A DNA stretch of 64,000 bases from Vibrio sp. SCSIO 43136 (GTDB lineage: Bacteria; Pseudomonadota; Gammaproteobacteria; Enterobacterales; Vibrionaceae): positions 2,232,001-2,296,000 of the forward strand of contig NZ_CP071848.1 in NCBI RefSeq assembly GCF_023716565.1, given 5' to 3'. The notes below the pieces were generated by a model. It was given only the letters and a program-made list of their open reading frames with translations. It had not been told where the DNA came from and searched no databases. Shown piece after piece: positions 19,528 through 28,571 of this stretch. Each line of letters begins with the position of its first letter. Position 1 is the first letter of the stretch. The translations under genes were made by a program, and so were the position numbers.

Positions 19528-19923
19528 TCAGCTCCTTTGAGCATTTATTGTTATAAACCAATCCTACTTCCAACCCATCAAAACTTAACATTAATTTAAC
19601 CAAACCTGGGCAATATTCGGGCTACAAATGTAAATGATTTGTTAAAGCCCTATTGTTAAGTTTGATACTCCTCTTTTGTTCAAGCCTTGAATTTAAATGG
19701 GTTTGAGCGGGATTTTCTGCGCCACTATACGGGCGGTAACATATTAATACAATAAAGGTAACAAATTATGCTACATAGAACAGATTTTTAACTTTTTAGG
19801 CACTAAAAATTCAAACAAGTGCACACAAAAGGCCAGAAAAATTGACTTTAGCTATGTAAGCCAGTACAAAAATGACACACAAAAATATCCTGGATGGATA
19901 AATAATAAACAAAGGAGAGTGTT
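19528..19923. promoter_or_regulatory. Divergent sdhC/gltA control region with an ArcA-like box
   Basis: This 396-bp AT-rich stretch has no gene. The segment 19586-19600, read on the minus strand (GTTAAATTAATGTTA), matches 13 of 15 bases of the ArcA box GTTAATTAAATGTTA that I recall, and lies about 60 bases upstream of sdhC. Other TGTTAA-type half sites occur around 19640-19665. gltA has the strong SD AAAGGAGAG just before its ATG. Anaerobic repression by ArcA of both operons is the expected E. coli-like pattern, inferred here. Confidence 0.5.
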
Positions 19924-21213
19924 ATGGCAGATAAGAAAGCGACCCTTCATGTTGAAGGTCTAGCGCCGATCGAGCTGCCGATTATGCAAGGTACCGTTGG
20001 TCCTGACGTAATCGATGTTCGTAAACTAGGTGGAAATGGTTACTTCACTTTTGACCCTGGTTTTCTTGCCACTGCATCTTGTGAATCCCAAATCACTTAC
20101 ATTGACGGCGCTAAAGGCGTGTTGCTACATCGTGGTTTCCCGATTGACCAACTAGCCAACAACGCTGATTACCTGGAAGTATGTTACATTCTTTTGAATG
20201 GCGAAGCCCCAAATCGCGAAGAGTACCAAAAATTCAAGGAAATCGTGACCAAACACACTATGGTTCACGAGCAGATCGCTAGTTTCTTCCACGGCTTCCG
20301 TCGTGACGCACACCCTATGGCGATCATGTGTGGTGTGGTTGGCGCACTTGCAGCCTTCTACCACGATTCACTAGATATCAACAACGAAACGCACCGTGAT
20401 ATCGCGGCGTATCGTCTACTGTCGAAAATGCCAACTCTGGCGGCGATGTGTTACAAATACTCTATCGGCCAGCCATTTATCTACCCACGCAACGATCTAA
20501 GCTACGCTGAAAACTTCTTGCACATGATGTTTGCTAACCCATGTGAAGAGTACACAGTTAACCCTGTAGTAGCGCGTGCGATGGATAAGATCTTTACCCT
20601 TCACGCAGACCACGAACAGAACGCATCTACCTCTACCGTGCGCCTTGCTGGTTCTTCAGGTGCGAACCCGTTCGCATGTATCGCAGCTGGTATAGCGTCT
20701 CTATGGGGCCCTGCACACGGTGGTGCTAACGAAGCCTGTCTGCGCATGCTAGAAGAGATCGGTTCAGTAGATAACATCGAAGAGTATGTTGCGAAAGCGA
20801 AAGACAAAGATGATCCTTTCCGTCTAATGGGCTTTGGTCACCGCGTTTATAAGAACTACGACCCACGTGCAACGGTAATGCGTGAAGCTTGCCACGAAGT
20901 TCTAACTGAGTTAAACATCAAAGATCCACTGCTTGACGTTGCAATGGAGCTTGAGCGCATCGCACTCTCGGATGAATACTTCGTTGAGAAGAAACTTTAC
21001 CCGAACGTAGACTTCTACTCAGGTATCATCCTGAAAGCGATTGGTATTCCAGTATCAATGTTTACAGTTATCTTTGCGATGTCTCGTACTGTTGGCTGGA
21101 TCGCTCACTGGAACGAGATGCACAGTGATCCGTTCAACCGTATCGGCCGTCCACGCCAGCTATACACTGGTGCAGCTATGCGTGACTTTAAACCACTTCA
21201 TGTGCGTGAATAA
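19924..21213 (+). CDS. gltA: Citrate synthase
   Basis: 429-residue hexameric type II citrate synthase that condenses oxaloacetate with acetyl-CoA. Catalytic residues lie in [14 protein letters not shown] (His) and PNVDFYSG (Asp), with a further active-site region at [14 protein letters not shown]. Length matches E. coli GltA (427). It is divergent from the sdh operon and is followed by a terminator shared with the convergent ybgI homologue. Confidence 0.98.
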   Translation: MADKKATLHVEGLAPIELPIMQGTVGPDVIDVRKLGGNGYFTFDPGFLATASCESQITYIDGAKGVLLHRGFPIDQLANNADYLEVCYILLNGEAPNREEYQKFKEIVTKHTMVHEQIASFFHGFRRDAHPMAIMCGVVGALAAFYHDSLDINNETHRDIAAYRLLSKMPTLAAMCYKYSIGQPFIYPRNDLSYAENFLHMMFANPCEEYTVNPVVARAMDKIFTLHADHEQNASTSTVRLAGSSGANPFACIAAGIASLWGPAHGGANEACLRMLEEIGSVDNIEEYVAKAKDKDDPFRLMGFGHRVYKNYDPRATVMREACHEVLTELNIKDPLLDVAMELERIALSDEYFVEKKLYPNVDFYSGIILKAIGIPVSMFTVIFAMSRTVGWIAHWNEMHSDPFNRIGRPRQLYTGAAMRDFKPLHVRE

Positions 21214-21230
21214 TCTCAAGCACTAGATAC

Positions 21231-21262
21231 AAAAAACGGCGCATCCAGCGCCGTTTTTTTAT
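21231..21262. terminator. Bidirectional terminator between gltA and ybgI
   Basis: An 8-bp perfect stem (21235-21242/21248-21255) is flanked by A and T runs between converging genes. Confidence 0.9.
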
Positions 21263-21274
21263 TGCTCGTTCAGA

Positions 21275-22030
21275 TTAAACTGGGTTGTTAATGTCGATAA
21301 ATTCCACATCGAACCCATGCTCTAATTTGAGCCACTCACCTAACACTCTCACCCCATCACGTTCAGTTGCGTGATGCCCTGCCGAGAAGTAATGAATATC
21401 TTGTTCACGTGCCGTGTAAGTGGTTCGCTCAGAGATCTCCCCGGAAATAAACGCATCAAGCCCGTGGGATGCCGCCAGCTCGATAAAGTCTTGCCCGCCC
21501 CCTGTACACCAACCTAGTGTCTCGATCTTCTGATTTGACTCACTGGCAATATGTAGCGGCGTGCGCTGATATTGTTCATCAATACGCAAGCAAAGCTCTT
21601 CGGCAGTTAATGGGTTTTCTAAGCGACCAAACAGGGCAACAGACTGTTCGTGACCTTCTAACCCACCTTCAACTGTGATACCTAAACGCTTAGCAAGCTG
21701 AGCGTTATTGCCCATCTTCGGGTGAATATCGAGTGGTAAGTGGTAGGCATAGAGGTTAATGTCATTTTGGATTAACGCTCGAATACGACGCCCTTTCATG
21801 CCTTTGATTGGCTCTGACTCACCTTTCCAAAAGTAGCCATGGTGAACCAAAATTGCATCTGCTTTGTGTTCAATCGCCGTATCAATGAGCGCTTGAGACG
21901 CCGTTACCCCAGTGATGATTTTCTTTACTTCACTTCGACCTTCGACTTGAAGGCCATTTGGGCAGTAGTCTTTAATTAGGTTGGGTTTTAGTTCTTGATT
22001 AAGCAGCGCTTCCAGCTGTAAGTTGTTCAT
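21275..22030 (-). CDS. ybgI: Nif3-like dinuclear metal-centre protein (YbgI family)
   Basis: About 251 residues. The family forms a toroidal hexamer with a two-metal centre; a role as GTP cyclohydrolase-like or metal-insertion protein is suggested but not settled. Metal ligands are in LVHHGYFWKGE and AGHHATERDGV, with WCTGGGQDFI between them. It aligns along its length with E. coli YbgI. I use the ATG at 22030 (MNNLQLEALL) because it matches the E. coli N-terminus; in-frame ATGs at 22045 and 22042 add five or four residues. It is convergent with gltA and divergent from the DUF1853 gene. Confidence 0.9.
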   Translation of the reverse strand: MNNLQLEALLNQELKPNLIKDYCPNGLQVEGRSEVKKIITGVTASQALIDTAIEHKADAILVHHGYFWKGESEPIKGMKGRRIRALIQNDINLYAYHLPLDIHPKMGNNAQLAKRLGITVEGGLEGHEQSVALFGRLENPLTAEELCLRIDEQYQRTPLHIASESNQKIETLGWCTGGGQDFIELAASHGLDAFISGEISERTTYTAREQDIHYFSAGHHATERDGVRVLGEWLKLEHGFDVEFIDINNPV

Positions 22031-22089
22031 TCTGTCGTCCATCATTAGGGGCGTATCGATGAAGCTAGTATATAAACTCAGAGGCTAAC

Positions 22090-22860
22090 GTGGAAACCTT
22101 AAAACGACTTAGTGATTGGATTATTGAACGGCCGTGTCTTTTTGACGCAGCGCAGGCCGACAACGGCGTTATTATTGAGCCCCAAGCACCATTTTCACCG
22201 ATGACTATGCTTTCACAGACCAACGAAACGCTCTACCAGCGCTTTGGTTTCATCTATCAGGAGATGTGCCGCCAGCTATTTGTGAGTCACCCTAGCTATC
22301 AACTGTTAGCCGATGAGTTTCAGATTTTCTCGGGAAACTGCACCCTTGGGGCGATAGACTTTATCTTACGCAATCAAGATAAAGCGAAAATAGAACACTG
22401 GGAAGTCGCAATTAAGTTCTATCTTTTGCATGATGATCTCTGGTTTGGACCAAACGCAAATGACCGCCTCGATTTGAAGCTCGACAAAATGATTAATCAC
22501 CAGTTAATGATGTCAGGCTCTGAGATATTTAAGCAGCAGTACGCTCAATTCGATGTGGCTAGTCGTCATTTGTTGATGCAAGGTCGCCTCTATATCAATC
22601 CATTTCTAGGTCAGAGTGTTCCTACTCACTGCCTTCAGCACAGACTCAATCCTGCGACTATCGATGGGTATTGGTGTTTTCATCACCAACTGGAACAAGT
22701 TGAGAAAACTCTATATACAATGGAAAAGGTAGAGTGGCCGATGGGGGCGATTCCGCTTGGCAAAAGGTACCAGCTACAGCAAAGAGTGACCCACTGTCAG
22801 ACGGAAAATGGTGAGTTTTGGTTTGTAGTGCCAGACACTTGGCCGAATCACTTGTCGTAA
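22090..22860 (+). CDS. DUF1853 family protein
   Basis: 256 residues starting at GTG. The family has no established function. Blocks such as WEVAIKFYLLHDDLWFGPN and DRLDLKLDKMINHQL show the conserved acidic and basic core of DUF1853, which makes me think of a nuclease-like fold, but I cannot support a function. No signal peptide or TM helix is seen. It is a single gene with its own terminator, which the convergent pgm may share. Confidence 0.75.
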   Translation: METLKRLSDWIIERPCLFDAAQADNGVIIEPQAPFSPMTMLSQTNETLYQRFGFIYQEMCRQLFVSHPSYQLLADEFQIFSGNCTLGAIDFILRNQDKAKIEHWEVAIKFYLLHDDLWFGPNANDRLDLKLDKMINHQLMMSGSEIFKQQYAQFDVASRHLLMQGRLYINPFLGQSVPTHCLQHRLNPATIDGYWCFHHQLEQVEKTLYTMEKVEWPMGAIPLGKRYQLQQRVTHCQTENGEFWFVVPDTWPNHLS

Positions 22861-22865
22861 AGATC

Positions 22866-22896
22866 AAAAAAAGCGGCATTACGCCGCTTTTTCTTT
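22866..22896. terminator. Bidirectional terminator between the DUF1853 gene and pgm
   Basis: A 7-bp perfect stem (22871-22877/22883-22889), preceded by an A run and followed by a T-rich tract. Confidence 0.85.
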
Positions 22897-22911
22897 TCTA
22901 ACATCGCACAA

Positions 22912-24558
22912 TTACAAGCCAGCTTCCGCAAATACTTGATTTACAATCTGCTGTGCTTCTTCTTCGATTGCTTTTAGGTGCTCTTCACCTTTAAAGCTTT
23001 CACAGTAGATTTTGTAGATGTCTTCAGTCCCTGATGGACGCGCTGCGAACCAGCCGTTTGCCGTTGTCACTTTCAGACCACCGATGGCTGCGCCGTTACC
23101 TGGAGCGTGAGTCAAGCGAGCTGTGATAGCGTCACCTGCTAGTGTCTCAGCCGAAACCATTTCTGGAGATAGCTTCTTAAGCACATTTTTCTGCTCAGTA
23201 TTTGCAACCGCTTGGATACGGTTGTACTTAGATTCGCCGTGTTTTGCCGCTAGCGCTTCATAGTACTCTTGTGGGTTCTTACCTGTTACCGCAGTGATTT
23301 CTGCCGCAAGAAGACAAAGGATGATGCCATCTTTGTCCGTTGACCAAGGCGTTCCATCTTTACGAAGGAAAGAGGCTCCCGCACTCTCTTCACCGCCAAA
23401 ACCAAACTGACCATTGTATAGGCCATCAACAAACCATTTGAAGCCAACAGGCACTTCGCAAAGCTCACGACCAAGATCAGCCACAACGCGGTCGATCAGC
23501 GCACTCGATACCAAGGTTTTACCCACGGCAACGTCGAGGCCCCAACCTTCACGGTGGCGGTATAAGTAATCAATACAAACGGCTAGGAAATGGTTTGGGT
23601 TCATCAAACCTTTTGGTGTCACAATGCCGTGGCGGTCATAATCAGGGTCATTACCAAACGCTAGATCATAGTCGTCTTTAAGCGCCAGCAAACCTGCCAT
23701 TGCGTATGGTGAAGAACAGTCCATGCGAACCACACCATCTTTATCCAATGACATGAATTGGAATGATGGGTCAACCGCTTCACTCACTAGGGTAAGGTCA
23801 AGGCCGTAAGCATCACGGATTTGACGCCAGTAATCAATACCTGAGCCACCGAGTGGATCAACACCAAGCTTAAGACCCGCTTTTTGGATCGCTTCGATGT
23901 CGATAACGTTCACAAGGTCATCAATGTAAGGCTTGACTAGGTCAACTTGCTTAAGCAGTGGAGAGGCTTTCGCATCCGCAAGAGGCATGCGCTTCACCCC
24001 TTGTAAGCCCTCAGCAATCAGTTGATTGGCACGATCTTCAATCGCTTGGGTCAACTCACCTTCCGCTGGGCCACCGTGAGTCGGGTTGTACTTGATACCG
24101 CCATCTTGTGGTGGGTTATGCGAAGGTGTGATCACAATGCCATCCGCTTTCGCATCATTGACAAGGTTATGAGTCAAAATCGCATGAGAGATACCTGGCG
24201 TTGGTGTAAAACCGTTGTTCTCTTGAACAATCACTTCTACGCCATTGGCAATCAAAACTTCAATAACACTGGTAAATGCAGGTTCAGAAAGTGCGTGAGT
24301 GTCTTTACCCACGAATAGCGGGCCTGTCGTACCCTTTTCTGCTCGAACTTCAGCTACCGCTTGTGCGATCGCTAAGATATGGTGTTCATTGAAAGAAACT
24401 TTGTCTGCCGTACCGCGGTGACCTGAAGTACCAAACTGGACTTTGTGTTCAGGGTTTGCCGCTTGAGGCTGAAGAAGGAAGTAGTTAGCCACTAACGCTG
24501 GGATGTTGTGTAGGTCATCTTGCTGAGCTTTTTGCCCTGCTCTAGGATGAATCGCCAT
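22912..24558 (-). CDS. pgm: Phosphoglucomutase (alpha-D-glucose phosphate-specific)
   Basis: 548-residue enzyme that interconverts glucose 1-phosphate and glucose 6-phosphate, feeding glycogen, UDP-glucose and surface sugars. The phosphoserine loop [11 protein letters not shown] is near residue 146, the metal loop DPDYDRHG near 304, the sugar-binding loop GGEESAG near 390, and the phosphate-binding [16 protein letters not shown] near the end. Length matches E. coli Pgm (546). It follows seqA by 89 bp with a terminator between, as in the E. coli seqA-pgm pair. Confidence 0.97.
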   Translation of the reverse strand: MAIHPRAGQKAQQDDLHNIPALVANYFLLQPQAANPEHKVQFGTSGHRGTADKVSFNEHHILAIAQAVAEVRAEKGTTGPLFVGKDTHALSEPAFTSVIEVLIANGVEVIVQENNGFTPTPGISHAILTHNLVNDAKADGIVITPSHNPPQDGGIKYNPTHGGPAEGELTQAIEDRANQLIAEGLQGVKRMPLADAKASPLLKQVDLVKPYIDDLVNVIDIEAIQKAGLKLGVDPLGGSGIDYWRQIRDAYGLDLTLVSEAVDPSFQFMSLDKDGVVRMDCSSPYAMAGLLALKDDYDLAFGNDPDYDRHGIVTPKGLMNPNHFLAVCIDYLYRHREGWGLDVAVGKTLVSSALIDRVVADLGRELCEVPVGFKWFVDGLYNGQFGFGGEESAGASFLRKDGTPWSTDKDGIILCLLAAEITAVTGKNPQEYYEALAAKHGESKYNRIQAVANTEQKNVLKKLSPEMVSAETLAGDAITARLTHAPGNGAAIGGLKVTTANGWFAARPSGTEDIYKIYCESFKGEEHLKAIEEEAQQIVNQVFAEAGL

Positions 24559-24596
24559 TTTATGTCCTTATTTTTTATGGGTCACAAAAAACAAAA

Positions 24597-24630
24597 CCTC
24601 ATAATAACTGTCAAAAATGTCATTATGAGG
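24597..24630 (-). terminator. Terminator between seqA and pgm
   Basis: An imperfect stem joins 24597-24606 with 24621-24630. On the minus strand it is followed by TTTTGTTTTTT. It may limit read-through from seqA into pgm. Confidence 0.7.
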
Positions 24631-24647
24631 CTTGAATTGAGTGAAGT

Positions 24648-25205
24648 TTAAATCGAATTACACACCTTTTCGATTAATTCACTTTGGAAACCCATCCGCT
24701 CCATCAACTGGTCCACCATTTGACGTTTGCGGTTGGTGTTATTGTTCGTGATTACCCAAAATGGTGTGGTTGGAATTTGACGAGGCTTAGTCGTTTTCCC
24801 ACTCGCAAGCAGAGTTTCTTGGTCTTCTGCAAAGTAAACGCGTGTGCGGCCTTTAACTTGAGTGGCTTCTGCAAAGCTTGTCTTATTGACACTGTACAGA
24901 GTGCTAAGGACCAGTAGGAAACGATCGATGGCTTTATCTTTGGCAGCCATTTCATCAGAGATAAGTAGTGAACGCATCACTTTTACGCTATCGACAGGTT
25001 GTGAGCTGTCAGCATCCTTACTTACTACAATGCCTTGTTGAGCTGGTTTTTCTACCACCGGAGCTACTGCAGCGGCTACCGGTGCAGCGTTGTCACCATT
25101 GACGTTAAGTAAACGTCTTAAAATGTCTGACGCACTCTCACCAATATGTTGGGTTTGACCGGCAATGTAACGGTATAGATCCTCATCAACCTCAATTGTC
25201 TTCAT
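24648..25205 (-). CDS. seqA: Replication initiation negative regulator SeqA
   Basis: About 185 residues. SeqA binds hemimethylated GATC sites and delays re-initiation at oriC. The N-terminal oligomerisation domain (MKTIEVDEDLYRYIA, GESASDILRRLL) matches E. coli SeqA. A variable Ala/Val/Pro linker follows, then the C-terminal DNA-binding domain (GRTRVYFAEDQETLLASG, IPTTPFWVITNNNTNRK). I choose ATG 25205 because it matches the E. coli start; an in-frame GTG at 25217 would add MKKR. Confidence 0.96.
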   Translation of the reverse strand: MKTIEVDEDLYRYIAGQTQHIGESASDILRRLLNVNGDNAAPVAAAVAPVVEKPAQQGIVVSKDADSSQPVDSVKVMRSLLISDEMAAKDKAIDRFLLVLSTLYSVNKTSFAEATQVKGRTRVYFAEDQETLLASGKTTKPRQIPTTPFWVITNNNTNRKRQMVDQLMERMGFQSELIEKVCNSI

Positions 25206-25400
25206 TCGCTTTTTCACAATCTCTGTTTTTAAACTTTATGGAATTATACTAACTTTAAAACGGATGACCATTGGGTCACTCATTTTTCTTCGCTTAAATT
25301 GCCTTGTTTTACCTCTTATGTCCAATAGATCGTTGCAAAAGATCGAAACTGGCGTTTTCATGTTACGCTAATGAAAAATTTTGCTTAATAAACGTTTAAA

Positions 25401-26165
25401 ATGTCAGCATTTCTTAATTACAAGCTTCAAGGCGAGGGCACACCCCTAGTCATGCTCCACGGACTCTTTGGTAGCTTAGATAACCTTGGGATCCTTGCTC
25501 GCGATCTTAGCCAAGATCATCAAGTGTTGAGTGTCGACCTTCGTAATCACGGCCTTTCATTCCAATCTGAGCAACATGACTATGAATTGATGGCTAACGA
25601 TGTGCTCGCACTTATCCAGCACTTACGCCTAGAGAACATTACTCTGGTCGGCCATTCTATGGGTGGCAAGGTAGCTATGAAACTTGCCTCGTTGATGGGC
25701 GATAACGTGCACAAGCTAGTGGTACTCGACATGGCCCCAGTGGCTTACACCCAGGCTCGCCATGACAACGTTATTGCAGGGCTAGAGGCCGTCATCGCAG
25801 GCAAACCAACCTCTCGTAGCGATGCGATGAAGCTAATGGCTCAACACATCGAAATGGACGGTGTACGCCAGTTCTTAGGCAAATCGCTATATAAAGATGA
25901 CAACCATCTTGCGTGGCGCTTTAACGTTGAGAGTCTCAAAGCCAACTATTGGAATATTCTAGGCTGGGAACCAATTGAGCCAGTGACCTGCCCTACCCTG
26001 TTTATCAAAGGGGCAAACTCTGACTATCTGACCGACGCCCATCAAAAGGCCGTCGTTGAACAATTTACCCAAGTCAAAGCTCATGTTATCGCCAACACCG
26101 GCCATTGGTTACATGCAGAAAAGCCTCAAGAAGTGCTGCGTGTGATCCGTCGTTTTGTTCAATAA
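25401..26165 (+). CDS. ybfF: Alpha/beta hydrolase, YbfF-type esterase
   Basis: 254-residue soluble esterase. The nucleophile Ser is in GHSMGGK (about residue 90), the oxyanion region is HGLFGSLDNLG, and the C-terminal catalytic His is in NTGHWLHAEKP. E. coli YbfF also lies next to seqA and acts on acyl-CoA and short esters in vitro. The physiological substrate is not evident. It is divergent from seqA and followed by a DUF2788 gene. Confidence 0.9.
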   Translation: MSAFLNYKLQGEGTPLVMLHGLFGSLDNLGILARDLSQDHQVLSVDLRNHGLSFQSEQHDYELMANDVLALIQHLRLENITLVGHSMGGKVAMKLASLMGDNVHKLVVLDMAPVAYTQARHDNVIAGLEAVIAGKPTSRSDAMKLMAQHIEMDGVRQFLGKSLYKDDNHLAWRFNVESLKANYWNILGWEPIEPVTCPTLFIKGANSDYLTDAHQKAVVEQFTQVKAHVIANTGHWLHAEKPQEVLRVIRRFVQ

Positions 26166-26261
26166 CAAGTTCTAGTTACCATTGTGTTATTTTGGCAATT
26201 GGCTCGGACTGGCTAACAATGGTATAGTGCGCGCAAGCAAAAATTGACAACAAGGAACGTC

Positions 26262-26483
26262 ATGCTTTACGACTACATGCAACTGCTCGAGTCTATCGGT
26301 TTAGACTTACTCTTTGCCTCGATTTTCTTCCTAATTGGTATGGCAATCAAAGACGTGCTCAAGCAGGGGAATGTGCCGCCATTTGGGCGTCGTATAGTAT
26401 GGTTGGTTCTGTTTCTAGGTTGTGCAGGATTTATCGCAAAAGGCTTAATCCAACTCAGTTGGGAAGGCAGTGGCTTAAACTGA
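26262..26483 (+). CDS. DUF2788 family small membrane protein
   Basis: 73 residues. I chose the ATG at 26262 because AAGGAA sits at proper spacing before it; the longer frame from TTG 26244 includes that SD. There are two TM helices (about 10-32 and 44-62) separated by a basic, Pro-containing loop. The family is conserved in gammaproteobacteria and has no known role. It lies between ybfF and fldA on the same strand. Confidence 0.75.
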   Translation: MLYDYMQLLESIGLDLLFASIFFLIGMAIKDVLKQGNVPPFGRRIVWLVLFLGCAGFIAKGLIQLSWEGSGLN

Positions 26484-26568
26484 TCACGCCCGATTAAGCA
26501 ATTTGGTTCAACTCTATGGTTAGGTGGTTTGGTCTACTTAACCTGTTCTATTTATAGGTATCTATTCT

Positions 26569-27102
26569 ATGGCAAGTGTAGGACTCTTCTTTGGTAGCGA
26601 CACAGGCAATACTGAAGCCGTTGCAAAGATGATTCAAAAGCAACTAAGCAAAAAGCTAGTTCACGTACAAGACATCGCAAAAAGCAGCAAAGAAGATGTT
26701 GATAACTTTGACCTGCTACTTCTAGGTATCCCAACTTGGTACTACGGTGAAGCACAGTGTGATTGGGATGATTTCTTCCCTGAACTTGAGGCGATCGACT
26801 TCTCAACTAAGCTAGTTGCTATCTTCGGTTGTGGCGACCAAGAAGACTACGCTGAGTATTTCTGTGATGCAATGGGCACTATCCGTGACATCGTTGAAGC
26901 AAAAGGCGGCACTATCCTAGGTTACACCTCAACAGATGGCTACGAGTTTGAAGCGTCTAAAGCGCTTGTTGAAGGCGACGACTCTCAATTTGTTGGTCTT
27001 TGTATCGATGAAGATCGCCAGCCTGAACTTACTGAAGAGCGCGTAAATACTTGGGTAAAACAAATCCATGAAGAGATGTGCCTAGCAGAGCTAGAAGACT
27101 AA
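26569..27102 (+). CDS. fldA: Flavodoxin FldA
   Basis: 177-residue FMN electron carrier. The phosphate-binding loop GSDTGNTE is at about residues 9-16, and the FMN-flanking WYYGE and CGDQEDYAEYF loops follow. The inserted loop marks it as a long-chain flavodoxin. It donates electrons to enzymes such as IspG/IspH, MetH and activases. Its position near fur is the same as in E. coli (fldA-fur). Confidence 0.97.
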   Translation: MASVGLFFGSDTGNTEAVAKMIQKQLSKKLVHVQDIAKSSKEDVDNFDLLLLGIPTWYYGEAQCDWDDFFPELEAIDFSTKLVAIFGCGDQEDYAEYFCDAMGTIRDIVEAKGGTILGYTSTDGYEFEASKALVEGDDSQFVGLCIDEDRQPELTEERVNTWVKQIHEEMCLAELED

Positions 27103-27122
27103 ATTTCATTTAGTTGTAAATT

Positions 27123-27156
27123 CAAAGCCCTCAGTGACTCACTGAGGGCTTTTTCG
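27123..27156. terminator. Terminator between fldA and the DUF4442 gene
   Basis: A long perfect stem (from 27124 to 27152) is followed by T5 on the plus strand. The minus-strand side has a short A/T run, so it probably serves both converging genes. Confidence 0.85.
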
Positions 27157-27157
27157 T

Positions 27158-27658
27158 TTATGCGGCCTTATCGCTTGGCACTTCACGGTACTTAGGCTTC
27201 TTACGTACGTAGAGAGTACGCTCAAGCTCTGCAACAACATCACCGCGTGCATTCTTCACATGAGTAATAAACTCTGGAAAGCACTTATCGCCACCTTCCG
27301 TTTGTTGATAGATGTCATCCAACTGCCCTTGAGAGATTTCAAACTCAGCGAATAAGTCGGTGTCACCCGGTGCAATAAAGTTGATGCTCGCCTGTTTATC
27401 CCACACAAAATACTGTTCGCGTAAGATCCCCATTAACATCAATGCATAAATAGGATCTGTCATTGAAAACATGCTGCCGCCAAACTGAGTTCGGTTGGCA
27501 TTTTTGTTCCACCACCTAAGCTTTAAACGCACCTTAACCTGGCGAAAATCTTCGCTGATTGACAAGATCTTAATGCCTGCCCCCCAAAACGGTGGCCATA
27601 AGTTTAAGGCAAATCTAACGTATTTCGGTTGGTAAATTTTAGCAAGCTGTCTGTTCAT
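27158..27658 (-). CDS. DUF4442 hotdog-fold protein (putative thioesterase)
   Basis: About 166 residues. NRTQFGGSMFSMTDPIYALM is a PaaI/YiiD-like hotdog helix region with the Asp/Asn context typical of DUF4442. No signal peptide is visible. I take ATG 27658 over the in-frame TTG at 27667. The family may hydrolyse acyl-CoA, but the substrate is unknown. It stands alone between fldA (convergent) and fur (divergent). Confidence 0.8.
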   Translation of the reverse strand: MNRQLAKIYQPKYVRFALNLWPPFWGAGIKILSISEDFRQVKVRLKLRWWNKNANRTQFGGSMFSMTDPIYALMLMGILREQYFVWDKQASINFIAPGDTDLFAEFEISQGQLDDIYQQTEGGDKCFPEFITHVKNARGDVVAELERTLYVRKKPKYREVPSDKAA

Positions 27659-27780
27659 AACGTCCAATGTTAAATTTTTGTAACTGGTAAGACCACAATA
27701 TCCGTGATTTACACCTAATTTACAAGTACTGATTGATTAACCTCTTGAACTTCGTGGTTTAATCTTTGAAATGACTCGCC

Positions 27781-27786
27781 TATAAT
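27781..27786 (+). promoter_or_regulatory. -10 box of a probable fur promoter
   Basis: A perfect TATAAT lies 52 bases before the fur ATG. The -35 is weak (TTTAAT at 27758-27763 would give a 17-base spacer). No clear Fur box is seen. Confidence 0.5.
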
Positions 27787-27837
27787 GGAAAGCAACTACG
27801 ACTTCTGTATTAGCTTGCAGAACACACGGGAATCAAT

Positions 27838-28284
27838 ATGCCGGATAATAACCAAGCACTTAAAGATGCTGGACTCAAAGTCACGCTACCACGCCTGAAA
27901 ATTTTAGAAGTTCTACAACAGCCCAACTGCCAGCACATCAGTGCTGAAGAACTGTACAAGCTACTGATCGATCTTGGCGAAGAAATCGGCCTTGCGACAG
28001 TTTATCGTGTACTTAACCAATTTGATGATGCCGGCATTGTCACTCGTCACCATTTCGAAGGTGGCAAGTCGGTATTTGAACTGGCCAGCCAACATCACCA
28101 CGATCACCTAGTCTGCCTAGACTGTGGTGCGGTAATTGAGTTCTCTGATGACATCATTGAAGAGCGTCAAAAAGAGATTGCGGCAAGATACAACATTGAG
28201 CTGACTAACCACAGCCTTTACCTTTACGGTAAATGCACCACGGGTGATTGCAAAACTAACCCTGATGCTCATAAAGCAAAATAA
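27838..28284 (+). CDS. fur: Ferric uptake regulator Fur
   Basis: 148-residue iron-responsive repressor. The N-terminal winged helix includes ATVYRVLNQFDDAGIV. The metal sites are HHHDHLVCLDCG (His cluster and CxxC) and the C-terminal CTTGDC. Length and sequence are those of gammaproteobacterial Fur. It represses iron uptake genes when iron is replete. It is monocistronic and followed by a terminator. Confidence 0.98.
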   Translation: MPDNNQALKDAGLKVTLPRLKILEVLQQPNCQHISAEELYKLLIDLGEEIGLATVYRVLNQFDDAGIVTRHHFEGGKSVFELASQHHHDHLVCLDCGAVIEFSDDIIEERQKEIAARYNIELTNHSLYLYGKCTTGDCKTNPDAHKAK

Positions 28285-28315
28285 TCACTGATTAATAGTG
28301 ATTTGAAAGGTTGGC

Positions 28316-28335
28316 CAAGGCCAGCCTTTTTTATT
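28316..28335 (+). terminator. Terminator of fur
   Basis: The stem AAGG-T-TGGCC pairs with GGCCA-G-CCTT (one G-U) and is followed by T6. Confidence 0.8.
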
Positions 28336-28352
28336 GGCTCTAGTAGAGATTA

Positions 28353-28380
28353 AAAAAGGCTGCCTTCTGGCAGCCTTTTG
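28353..28380. terminator. Second terminator downstream of fur, probably that of glnS
   Basis: An 11-bp perfect stem (28354-28364/28369-28379) has an A6 run to its left, which reads as T6 on the minus strand. It is the first terminator met by transcription leaving glnS, about 190 bases beyond its stop, with a repeat element in between. Confidence 0.8.
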
Positions 28381-28404
28381 AGTACATATCTAACTAAGAA
28401 TCTT

Positions 28405-28565
28405 ATACCAATACGACTAATTATGTGATCTTGCATAGCGACGGACAGATTTTCTCTAGCAAGGAAGAAATCTTATGCCTAGCTGGGACTAGGGATACGA
28501 TTTCTGACGCGGCTAGAGGAAATATGGACTAGCTAGGCTGCTCAGATAATTAGTTGGATTGGTAT
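28405..28565. repeat. Dispersed MITE-like repeat, copy A (161 bp)
   Basis: The ends are inverted repeats: ATACCAAT-x-C-x-ACTAATTAT begins at 28405 and reads inward from 28565 on the other strand, with about 22 of 26 bases matching. No coding frame is present. The core at 28437-28482 recurs at about 90% identity at 50570-50615, which shows that it is a mobile or dispersed unit. It starts only six bases after the glnS stop codon and separates glnS from its likely terminator. A non-autonomous transposon is the likely nature; the family is not recognised. Confidence 0.7.
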
Positions 28566-28571
28566 TAAAGA

